From contig CANOCU010000035.1 of assembly GCA_947564645.1 (NCBI GenBank), forward strand, positions 1-37,520: a DNA stretch of 37,520 nucleotides, in the 5' to 3' direction. This DNA comes from an uncultured Lachnospiraceae bacterium. Its GTDB lineage: Bacteria; Bacillota; Clostridia; Lachnospirales; Lachnospiraceae. Positions within the stretch are counted from its first letter, which is position 1, and the number at the start of each line of letters is the position of its first letter. The notes below the pieces were generated by a model. The model had not been told where the DNA came from, searched no databases, and saw nothing but the letters and a program-made list of their open reading frames with translations. The position numbers were made by a program, and so were the translations under genes. This document shows positions 8,560-15,349 of the stretch, in pieces.

Positions 8560-9132
8560 ATGGGAATGAAGCCAAACCAGAGAATTGCCCTGACCAAGGA
8601 ACTAATCCATCGCGCCTTGATCAGTCTGCTGAAAAAACAGGATATTCATAAAATCTCCATCCGTGAGCTTTGTGATATTGCGGGCATCAACCGCACGACT
8701 TTTTACAATCATTACGGCAGCCAGTATGATGTACTGGCGGAGATTCGTGACTGGTATATAAAGGACATTGCCGATGCCATTGAAAGTGCCGAGCTGTGTG
8801 ACAGCGCCGGTGTACTGCACCGGGTCACACTGATATTTTCCTATATGGAGCAAAATCTGGAGATCTCCCGGCTGCTGATTCAAAACAATTTCGACGAGAC
8901 TTTTGCACATCGGCTGTTCTCTCTTCCGAAAATTGAAGTGCTGCTTGCAGAATACAGGAAGGCGGCAGATGACCATCGGTATGACGAGGACATTGCCTCC
9001 TTCGCCCTTTATGGCAGTTACCGACTCCTGCAAAACTGGATTGCGGAGGACGACCGCCGCAGCGCCGAGGAAATGGCACAAATCGTTATGAGTCTTACAG
9101 GTGCGGTTTGCAGCGCCGGAACAAAACAATGA
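8560..9132 (+). CDS. TetR/AcrR-family transcriptional regulator
   Basis: ATG 8560 is chosen because GAGAGG lies 7 nt upstream; the frame is open further back, but the earlier ATG codons have no ribosome site. The protein has 190 residues. The N-terminal helix-turn-helix is clear (KISIRELCDIAGINRTTFYN, then HYG). The C-terminal part resembles the TetR_C class found in Firmicutes regulators of the DhaS type. It is divergent from the TauE transporter and very probably represses both genes through the inverted repeat at 8502-8515. The inducer is unknown; a sulfur-containing anion is a guess from the neighbour only. Confidence 0.88.
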   Translation: MGMKPNQRIALTKELIHRALISLLKKQDIHKISIRELCDIAGINRTTFYNHYGSQYDVLAEIRDWYIKDIADAIESAELCDSAGVLHRVTLIFSYMEQNLEISRLLIQNNFDETFAHRLFSLPKIEVLLAEYRKAADDHRYDEDIASFALYGSYRLLQNWIAEDDRRSAEEMAQIVMSLTGAVCSAGTKQ

Positions 9133-9175
9133 CATAATCGAGTCAATCCCTCAGTGAACAAATGAACGCACGCCC

Positions 9176-9195
9176 CTGTTCCCTGAGGGGAACAG
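9176..9195. other. Hairpin CTGTTCCC/GGGAACAG
   Basis: A perfect 8-bp stem with loop TGAG lies between tetR and the next small gene. It has no T-run, so it is either a weak terminator for tetR or a structure in the leader of the next gene. Confidence 0.4.
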
Positions 9196-9227
9196 CGGCA
9201 AACAACGAAAGGACGTAATTTTATCTT

Positions 9228-9455
9228 ATGAAACTCAAAGAAAACATCAATCTGTCGGATTTTATTATCAAAGTGCGGGAATGCTGCGCAGACGTCACAT
9301 TCCTTTCCCCGGAAGGAGACCGGCTGGCGCTCAAATCTGCGCTGTGCCAATATATTTTTGCCTCCCTCCAAGGGCAGCCGGCGCTCTTAAATGACGCTGA
9401 AATTCTGTGCGAAGACAGCACAGACTATGAACTCCTGCGGGATTATCTCACCTGA
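9228..9455 (+). CDS. Small conserved-type protein of unknown function (75 aa)
   Basis: An acidic soluble protein beginning MKLKENINLSDFIIKVRECC, with later segments DVTFLSPEGDRLALKSALCQ and DYELLRDYL. I recall similar short proteins in other Clostridia, but no function is known to me. It has no signal peptide, membrane segment or catalytic motif. The ribosome site GAAAGGA is weak and about 13 nt from ATG. It follows tetR in the same direction, 95 nt downstream, and ends 17 nt before a convergent gene fragment. Coding character looks genuine, and it is one of the few undamaged frames here. Confidence 0.6.
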   Translation: MKLKENINLSDFIIKVRECCADVTFLSPEGDRLALKSALCQYIFASLQGQPALLNDAEILCEDSTDYELLRDYLT

Positions 9456-9472
9456 ATATTTCGGGAACCGCT

Positions 9473-9904
9473 CTACACAAACGCGTGCAGCCTTATCTTT
9501 CGAAGCTGAGGTTTTTCGAATTTCAGGCTCGCCGCCTCGTCCCCATTGAGACGCCTCCCCGCCTTCCACACGCCGTCCCTGCGCGTTATCATCGGCGTAT
9601 CCATCAGAATACGGAACCCGAATGTTCCAAAGAGCATGGTGTCCTCTTCCTTCCGCTCACTGCAGACCGCCTGTAAGCCATCGGTTCCGTACCGTGAGAC
9701 AAGAAGCGGCATCATGGACTGCATGGTCCGGTTGTACCACCCGTATTCCTCCACGTCCTGCGGGACTTTAAGCGCCGCATCCCCCGTATCCACACCGAAC
9801 AGATATGCCTGGACATCCGAAAACTCCTCCTCGGGAATATACAGAGGATTGTCATATCTGCGCGTCATCTCGTCACAGACGTCAACAAATTCTTTGATAT
9901 AAAT
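9473..9904 (-). pseudogene. C-terminal fragment of an unrecognised protein
   Basis: From about 9904 downwards the frame encodes about 143 residues with good protein character (FVDVCDEMTRRYDNPLYIPE; MPLLVSRYGTDGLQAVCSER; RKIRLHAFV at the end). The frame continues upstream to 10027, but there it is only the antisense of a TetR remnant, so the true N-terminus has been lost at a junction near 9905. No signal, membrane segment or known motif was recognised. It cannot be assigned to a family from sequence alone. Confidence 0.4.
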
Positions 9905-9913
9905 AGCCAGCAC

Positions 9914-10150
9914 ACATTTCTGGAACTGCTCAAAGAAAAACCGCTCGCAAAAATTACCGTAAAAGAAATCTGTGAGCTGTCCTCCAAAGCCCCCGTCGAC
10001 GTGAATCCATCCCTGTCCGTGCTGCATTTCAGCTATATCGCAGGCGGAATTGCCGGCACCATTGAGTATTGGCTGCGAAGCGGCATGGAAGAATCCCCCG
10101 AAGTAATCGCGGAGTACCTGCAGCGGTTCACGCTCTCCGTCACTGGATAA
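9914..10150 (+). pseudogene. TetR-family regulator remnant with lost start and internal deletion
   Basis: One frame runs FLELLKEKPLAKITVKEICE, the first helices of a TetR HTH, then passes without the recognition helix (expected GVNRxTFYxHY) into VLHFSYIAGGIAGTIEYWLR, followed by SGMEESPEVIAEYLQRFTL, the last helices of a TetR_C domain. About 100 residues in the middle and the start codon are missing, so it cannot bind DNA normally. The join lies near SSKAPVDVNP (about 9975-10005). It overlaps the unrecognised minus-strand fragment at another junction near 9905-9914. Confidence 0.65.
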
Positions 10151-10417
10151 TTATACTTTTAACATTTTTATGCGCTTTCCCCGTTCTGCTTTTCATGAAG
10201 ATGTGTTATTATTCATTTATAAAATGAACCCTGTGTATTTATCGGAACATGTTTTTTCATTTGTGCACATGTCTCCGCAGAGCATTAATCACACAGCTAT
10301 TTGTGCCGGAGCGTCACAAATAAGCCTTGACGGCATCCCGTCGCGTAAACGCTCCGGAATGGAGATTTCTATGACGACGCATCCTTAAACCTTGTCTCCA
10401 CGAACTGGCAGAAAGAT
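10151..10417. other. Stretch without a supported gene before the AraC frame
   Basis: A 72-codon frame at 10170-10388 (plus) has no ribosome site and no family resemblance. The AraC frame is open from just after a TAA at about 10347. GGAGATTTCTATG at about 10360-10372 is a good ribosome site and start, but it leads only to a five-codon peptide in a different frame from AraC. This suggests that the true AraC start has been lost or shifted. Confidence 0.4.
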
Positions 10418-11512
10418 TTGTTCTCGGGAGATTTTTTTGCTTATATGGGATTGGGCGACCGCATACGGCAGTTTCTCGCCGACGGGAAACGGACACCCGT
10501 CATCATCGAGGCCGAATCGAACCTGTTGTGGATTGCAAGTTTTGTCTTTTCCGATATGCAGCCTGCGAGCTGCCATCTGATTGGGCCAGTTCTCGGCGGA
10601 CGCGATACGCACATGCTGATTCGCAAAAAACTGGATTCCTTTGAACTCACCGTAAAGCTGCGCGCGACGATATTTAAAATATTTGAGGAGATTCCGGTGA
10701 TTCCGACCAATATCTTAAACCAGTACGCTGTGATGCTCCACTACTGCCTAAACCGCGAAAAAATTTCTCTCCACGACGTCTCCTACTTAACCACCGCCGC
10801 TCCTGGACAAACTTATGCCGCACAGACAGAAAATCCCGGACACGGCGGAATCTGGCTCTCCGAACAGCAGCTGTGCAAAATGCTTGAGAACGGAGATCCG
10901 CGATACCGGGAAGCGCTCGACCGCGCTTTTTCCCTCAGTGACGGCATGAAAACCGATTCGGGCGACTCTCTCCGGAACAAGAAAAACAACTGCATTGTCC
11001 TACTCACGCTGTGCTCACGCTCCTGCATCCGGGGTGGCCTGCCTCCCGCGATTTCCTACGACTTAAACGATTACTATGCCCAGAAATTCGAAGCGTGCAA
11101 TTCCATCACGGAACTGACCGATTTGAGCTTTGTGATGCTCGAGGACTATGTCGGCCGGATGCAGGACATGAAAAACAGCTCCTTCGTCTCCGCCGCCATC
11201 TTAAGCTCCTGCGAATACATCCGCACGCATATTACGGAGTCGCTCTCCATCGGGGAACTCGCGAACCGCACCGGCTATTCGGAATACTATTTTTCCCACA
11301 AGTTCAAAAAGGAAATGGGATGCAGTGTCAACGATTATATATTGAAAGAAAAATTAGAACAGGCCAAACTTCTCTTAGCCGGAACCACGGACAGCATCCA
11401 GTCGATCAGCGACAGCCTTGCGTTCGGCAACCGCAGCTATTTCTATTCCTGCTTCCAGAAGCACATCGGCATGTCCCCCAGCGAATACCGCAAACAAAAC
11501 GGAAAGCTGTGA
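10418..11512 (+). CDS. AraC-family transcriptional regulator (5' end uncertain, perhaps truncated)
   Basis: The longest frame begins with TTG 10418 (364 residues), but no ribosome site is present, and protein-like sequence continues upstream (DDASLNLVSTNWQKDLF) to a stop near 10347. The N-terminus is therefore probably damaged or frameshifted. The last 100 residues hold the two AraC helix-turn-helix motifs (LSIGELANRTGYSEYYFSHK; IQSISDSLAFGNRSYFYSCF, then GMSPSEYRK). The N-terminal 200 residues resemble the sensor part of Lachnospiraceae AraC proteins that govern sugar-uptake genes. A GPH sugar symporter follows in the same direction, a plausible target. An SDR fragment is convergent at the 3' end. 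Confidence 0.78.
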   Translation: MFSGDFFAYMGLGDRIRQFLADGKRTPVIIEAESNLLWIASFVFSDMQPASCHLIGPVLGGRDTHMLIRKKLDSFELTVKLRATIFKIFEEIPVIPTNILNQYAVMLHYCLNREKISLHDVSYLTTAAPGQTYAAQTENPGHGGIWLSEQQLCKMLENGDPRYREALDRAFSLSDGMKTDSGDSLRNKKNNCIVLLTLCSRSCIRGGLPPAISYDLNDYYAQKFEACNSITELTDLSFVMLEDYVGRMQDMKNSSFVSAAILSSCEYIRTHITESLSIGELANRTGYSEYYFSHKFKKEMGCSVNDYILKEKLEQAKLLLAGTTDSIQSISDSLAFGNRSYFYSCFQKHIGMSPSEYRKQNGKL

Positions 11513-11519
11513 TTACGTA

Positions 11520-11619
11520 GCTTTCCGTTTTCTCCGTACACGCGCGCAATCGCCTCCCCGATTCCACGGCTCACGCCCGTCATGATTGCAACTTTTCCCG
11601 CTACACTTTTAAAATCCAT
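11520..11619 (-). pseudogene. Short-chain dehydrogenase/reductase, N-terminal scrap
   Basis: From ATG 11619 the frame reads MDFKSVAGKVAIMTGVSRGI and GEAIARVYGENGKL, the first strand, the TGxxxGIG cofactor loop and the first helix of an SDR. It then runs into the end of araC and loses similarity near 11520. About 34 of roughly 250 residues remain. Many sugar-acid loci carry an SDR of this type, so it may have belonged to the same decayed cluster. Confidence 0.6.
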
Positions 11620-11764
11620 ATCCTCGTCTTCTTTTTGTTTTTCTTAAGAATAGATGAAATTTTGATACATATTGCCGAATTTACAAACTCTTCCTGCCTG
11701 TATTTATTATATAATCAGAGCAGGAATAGCAAATTATCTATATGGAGGATGGAGGAGTATTGTT

Positions 11765-13263
11765 ATGGCAAATGAAAAGAAAACAGGCCAGAGTGAAATT
11801 GGCGGCGTACAGTACCGCCGGGCCAGTCTGTGGCAGATTATATTGGTTTCCACAGGCGCATTTATCGGGATGAGTTTTATTCCCTGATCGGTCTCGCAAG
11901 CTATACCGCGAACATCGGATTCGGCATTGCGACCGTCGCCGTTGGAGTTATCTTGACGTTTACACGCATTTTCGACGCAGTCACGGACCCGCTGCTCGCC
12001 TTTGTCTACGACAAGGTCAATACCCGGTTCGGCAAAGTCCGCATCCTTCTCGTCAGCGGGTGGGCCATCATGGTTTTCGCCCTTCTGATGATGTTTAACT
12101 GGGCCGCAGGCAAGGGACACGGAGTCGTAACCTTCGTGGTGCTTTATGTGATTTATATTATCGGCTACACGCTTTATAACATGACAAGCCAGACCCTGTC
12201 ACCGCTTATAACAAACGAACCGAAGCAGCGCCCGCTGGTCGGTGTCTTTGTCACCATTTTTAACTATGTGATTCCCATCGCTCTGAATGTGATTTACTTC
12301 ATGTCGCTGATGCCAAAATATGGCGGCTATAACCTCGAATTTCTGGCATCTGCCTGCTGGATAGCAGTCGGGTTTTCCGCCGTCGGAATCGTTTTAGTAT
12401 GCATCGGAATTTCAGCATTTGACAAGCCGGAGAACTTCGTGGGAACAACCGCAAAAAAAGAAAAGCTCAAACTGAAAGACATGATTGACGTGCTCAAAAA
12501 CAATCGGCCCCTGCAGTGCTATATCGCCTCCGGCGCATCGGATAAAATCGCGCAGCAGGTGGCGAGCCAGTCCATCATCGGCACCATGCTGGGCGGCATT
12601 ATCATCGGCGATATCTCGATTTCCACCATGTTGACCACCATCAGTATTATCCCGTCGATTATCTTCGCTTTTATCGGCGCAAAATACGCCGGCAAACACG
12701 GCAGCAAAAAAACAATTGTCACCTGGACCTATATGTGCATCTATGTGACCGGCGCTATGATTCTATTCTTTGTCTTCCTGCACATGGGCGGCAATACCAG
12801 GGCTATTTCAACCGCCATGCCGCTGATGATCGTCTACGTGGTTTTGACATTGGCCCAAAATGCCACGAAAATGTGTGTCACAACCGGAAACACCGCGTTT
12901 ATGGCCGACGTCATCGACTATGAACTTGACCGGGGCGGAAAATACATACCGGCCGTCGTATCCGGCGTCTATAGCCTGATTGACAAGCTTGTCTCCTCCG
13001 TCAGCGCGCTGATTGCCACGGGTGCGGTCACGTTAATCGGATACCGCGAGACAATGCCGCAGCCCACCGATGAGCTGACCGGAGGCGTTTTCTGGATGAC
13101 AATGGTATTGATGTTCGGCTTCCCCCTGATTGGATGGGTTATCACACTGATTGCAATGAGGTTTTGCTCCCTCAACAAAGATGAGATGGTCGAAGTTCAG
13201 AAGCGTATCGCGGACAAGAAAGCTGCCGCGAAGCAGGCAATCATTGAAGAAGCATTGAAATAA
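11765..13263 (+). pseudogene. GPH-family sugar:cation symporter with a single-base frameshift near the start
   Basis: ATG 11765 has GGAGGAG 7 nt upstream and encodes MANEKKTGQSEIGGVQYRRA and onward to FIGMSF. A run of four T at 11875-11878 would need to be five to continue as SFYSLIGLASYTANIGFGIA. As given, the frame stops three codons later. The rest, open from 11830 to 13263, is a full MelB-like transporter: about twelve membrane segments, the DAVTDPLLAF motif, YNMTSQTLSPLITNEPKQRP, and a cytoplasmic loop EKLKLKDMIDVLKNNRPL. Such proteins import glycosides, pentosides or hexuronides with Na+ or H+, fitting the neighbouring hydrolase and uronate genes. Restored length is about 499 residues. 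Sequencing error is possible. Confidence 0.82.
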
Positions 13264-13277
13264 CAGGCATCATAGAC

Positions 13278-13316
13278 AGAGCCTTTTGCCATGGAAGAAT
13301 CGTGGCAAAAGGCTCT
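13278..13316 (+). terminator. Terminator hairpin after the GPH symporter
   Basis: AGAGCCTTTTGCCA pairs perfectly with TGGCAAAAGGCTCT (14 bp) around an 11-nt loop, 15 nt after the symporter stop codon. The T-run that follows is weak (TATCATT), so termination may be partial. Confidence 0.65.
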
Positions 13317-13321
13317 TATCA

Positions 13322-13496
13322 TTACTGGGGATACAGCCTTTGCTGGCATACAATTACGGAGCGAAGGATATTCTGCGTATGAAGGAGGTCATACGGAAGG
13401 CTTCCGGGGATGCTTTCCGGGCAACGGTTATGTCACTGCTGCGGCAGGGGGCATTATTAATCCCGCTGTTAGATCTGTTGCATGCGCTTATGGGAA
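13322..13496 (+). pseudogene. MATE-family transporter fragments (middle plus C-terminal pieces)
   Basis: LLGIQPLLAYNYGAKDILRM matches the conserved end of MATE transmembrane segment 2 and the next loop. After an internal join near RKASGDAF the frame enters SLLRQGALLIPLLDLLHALM, resembling a later MATE membrane segment. It then runs straight into GPH-transporter sequence near 13497. The N-terminal MATE part lies on the opposite strand at 13571-13804. Confidence 0.55.
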
Positions 13497-13497
13497 T

Positions 13498-13575
13498 GTC
13501 CGCTTATAATATGACAGGACAGACATTGTACGCCCTGATGACCAATGACTCGAAGCAGCGTTCTATGGTACTATC
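13498..13575 (+). pseudogene. GPH-transporter fragment fused to the MATE remnant
   Basis: SAYNMTGQTLYALMTNDSKQ followed by RSMVL aligns with YNMTSQTLSPLITNEPKQRP of the symporter just upstream. It is not identical to it, so it comes from a second, related transporter gene and is not a local duplication. Confidence 0.55.
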
Positions 13576-13804
13576 GCAAAGAACAGTAATTCTTTAATAC
13601 CCCCAACATATCTTTTATTCTGAGTTTTTCCCAGATACCCATCTGAATCATGGCAATCAGCATAGTCGTCTTCCCTGCCGCCGACATAGCCGCTATCGCA
13701 TCCGTCCCGTAATGTCCCAGCAGCCAGTTGGAAAAAGTGGAGGCAAAGCCCGAAAGAATACTGCTAAAAATGACCGTCCGAAATTCACTTTCTTTTTCCT
13801 TCTG
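13571..13804 (-). pseudogene. MATE N-terminal fragment fused to another GPH fragment
   Basis: From 13804 the minus strand reads EFRTVIFSSILSGFASTFSN, then GHYGTDAIAAMSAAGKTTML and IAMIQMGI, the first MATE membrane segments. The next residues, WEKLRIKDMLGVLKN, match the GPH cytoplasmic loop (EKLKLKDMIDVLKN in the intact symporter). The frame stops at 13573. The two pieces of each transporter therefore face each other on opposite strands, as after an inversion with deletions. Confidence 0.55.
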
Positions 13805-13818
13805 TACGTCTGACCGAA

Positions 13819-13850
13819 ATCAGGGACAGGCTCTTTCGCCTGTCCCTGAT
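13819..13850 (+). terminator. Strong hairpin, terminator-like on the plus strand
   Basis: ATCAGGGACAGG and CCTGTCCCTGAT form a perfect 12-bp stem around an 8-nt loop, followed on the plus strand by CATTTTCC. It stands between the rpn gene and the MATE fragment. No intact plus-strand gene ends here now. Confidence 0.5.
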
Positions 13851-13901
13851 CATTTTCCAATAATTCAATTCAACATATTTCTGTATATCCTCTGCTTACT
13901 T

Positions 13902-14885
13902 TTATACAGTCTGCTTCCCATATTTCGAAAAATACTCCTGCGCTACTTGCAGGGATATATTCAGCTTGATCTGGAGCCTGTTCAGAATCTCTTTATCCGA
14001 AAGACCCAGATCCATGCCCGTCTCAACAATGCCCTCTGCCTTGCCCTCTGCTCGGCCTTCTTCCCGGCCTTCTGCTCTGCCCTCAATTATACCTTCATTT
14101 TTAATCCTCTTTGCCTCATAATCAAGAACTCTTCCACCCATGACCTGTTTCACTCCTTCCCTGACATTTTCGTATCTCCTGGCGATATGCACCAGTACCT
14201 TATCAGACATATCCATGATGGTACATTTCGTATATTCACTGATGACCCCATCGTTCATCAACTGTTCGATCCGTTCTGCTATATCCTTATATTCTCCCTG
14301 CAGCTCCTTTAATTTATCCCTGTCCTCATTATATTCCTGAAAACGGCTCTCATATGAAAAGATATAGAATGGGATCAGGAATAAAAGCCCTTTCTCAAAG
14401 ATCTCTTCTTTGCTGTACTGCTGCGATTTCATTACGGGGATGCCATAGCTGACCGTGCCGCCCGGCGTAATGATCTCGATTTCCATCCGGTCCGGTGTCG
14501 CACTGTCACACCGTAAGAACAGTACCGCAGAATGCGGCAGCGTCACTGTAAGGACATTTCTCTTTATCTCACCCTCGTCTAACGCAAGCTGGGTATCGTA
14601 TTCAAAAAACCGTACCAGCATACTGCTGTCCGTACTGCTCTGGCACTCCCAATGGTACTTCTTTGACCCTGTCCCTGAGATTATCTTAAAACTTGTGTCT
14701 GTTATCCTCTCCTCTTCTTTCCCGTCCTGACGGTTCATAAAATGTTCATTCTGCGAAAAAACGATCTGTTCTTTTCCCGTATACCGCTCCCCGAACACTT
14801 CATTGATCAGGGGTATGATCAGGCTGCTGCAATCATTTAGCAGTGTACGGAATACGTCATCATATGGTGTATTGACAAGACTCAT
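13902..14885 (-). CDS. Rpn/PD-(D/E)XK nuclease family protein (recombination-promoting nuclease type)
   Basis: ATG 14885 is chosen because AGGAGG lies 6 nt upstream. The protein has 327 residues. The nuclease core is near residues 55-85: DTSFKI followed by YHWECQSS, with the Asp and Glu-x-Gln of the PD-(D/E)XK fold. The N-terminus (TPYDDVFRTLLND) is typical of this family, often annotated as transposase or Rpn. The C-terminal third carries short EGRAEGREEGRAEGKAEG repeats, likely a coiled or flexible segment, then a helical end. Relatives of RpnA cut DNA and stimulate RecA-independent recombination. It is intact with its own promoter and sits beside tRNA-Gln copy 2 in the rearranged region. 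Confidence 0.82.
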   Translation of the reverse strand: MSLVNTPYDDVFRTLLNDCSSLIIPLINEVFGERYTGKEQIVFSQNEHFMNRQDGKEEERITDTSFKIISGTGSKKYHWECQSSTDSSMLVRFFEYDTQLALDEGEIKRNVLTVTLPHSAVLFLRCDSATPDRMEIEIITPGGTVSYGIPVMKSQQYSKEEIFEKGLLFLIPFYIFSYESRFQEYNEDRDKLKELQGEYKDIAERIEQLMNDGVISEYTKCTIMDMSDKVLVHIARRYENVREGVKQVMGGRVLDYEAKRIKNEGIIEGRAEGREEGRAEGKAEGIVETGMDLGLSDKEILNRLQIKLNISLQVAQEYFSKYGKQTV

Positions 14886-14919
14886 GATATCCTCCTTTGT
14901 ACAACAGTGATTATATTTT

Positions 14920-14947
14920 AGTATAAAGATTATCATGGAAATGTCAA
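14920..14947 (-). promoter_or_regulatory. Promoter of the rpn gene
   Basis: On the minus strand TTGACA (14947-14942), 16-nt spacer, TATACT (14925-14920), about 35 nt before the ATG. Confidence 0.7.
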
Positions 14948-15047
14948 TATATGGTCATACTCTATGTCATGTATTTAAACATAATATACCAGATAATCCT
15001 CTTTGAAACAATATCTTTCTGTTGGAAAAAAGGTGTTTCCGGACATC

Positions 15048-15079
15048 AAAAGACCCCGGCAAGTCATCCTCACCGGGGT
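15048..15079 (-). terminator. Intrinsic terminator after tRNA-Gln copy 2
   Basis: On the minus strand ACCCCGG and CCGGGGT form a 7-bp stem followed by CTTTTGA. Similar in design to, but different in sequence from, the terminator of tRNA copy 1. Confidence 0.75.
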
Positions 15080-15086
15080 TTCTACA

Positions 15087-15158
15087 CTGGGCTACAAGGA
15101 TTCGAACCTTGAAATGACGGAGTCAGAGTCCGTTGCCTTACCGTTTGGCGATAGCCCA
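15087..15158 (-). tRNA. tRNA-Gln (anticodon CTG), copy 2
   Basis: Identical over 72 nt to the copy at 665-736, with the same cloverleaf and CTG anticodon, CCA not encoded. It has its own strong promoter directly upstream and a terminator directly downstream, so this is likely the ancestral, expressed copy. It lies downstream of glnN on the same strand; the tRNA and the enzyme share glutamine as a theme, but this may be chance. Confidence 0.95.
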
Positions 15159-15171
15159 TCAACAATTAGCA

Positions 15172-15200
15172 ATTATAAAGGATATTCTTTCTTTTTGCAA
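15172..15200 (-). promoter_or_regulatory. Promoter of tRNA-Gln copy 2
   Basis: On the minus strand TTGCAA (15200-15195), 17-nt spacer, TATAAT (15177-15172), placing the start just before the tRNA 5' end. Confidence 0.8.
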
Positions 15201-15349
15201 GTGTTTTTATAAATTTTTTTCTGATTTTTCAAAATTTTTTTTAATTTTCCCTCCAGGCCTTAAGGAGTCGAGGGAAACAGCCTCAAATTCCGTTTCCCCC
15301 GGGAAGTACTCATATCTTGTGTCACCACACGGGGCGGCCGCAACTTACA
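15201..15349. other. Intergenic stretch between glnN and the tRNA promoter
   Basis: AT-rich on the tRNA side with long A/T runs. Near the glnN end the minus strand has GGGAAAC/GTTTCCC arms about 13 nt apart, a possible weak transcript end for glnN, but no T-run follows directly. No gene is seen. Confidence 0.4.

Noticed and set aside
10170-10388. 72-codon plus-strand frame before the AraC gene
   Set aside because: No ribosome site, no family resemblance, different frame from AraC. Treated as non-coding.
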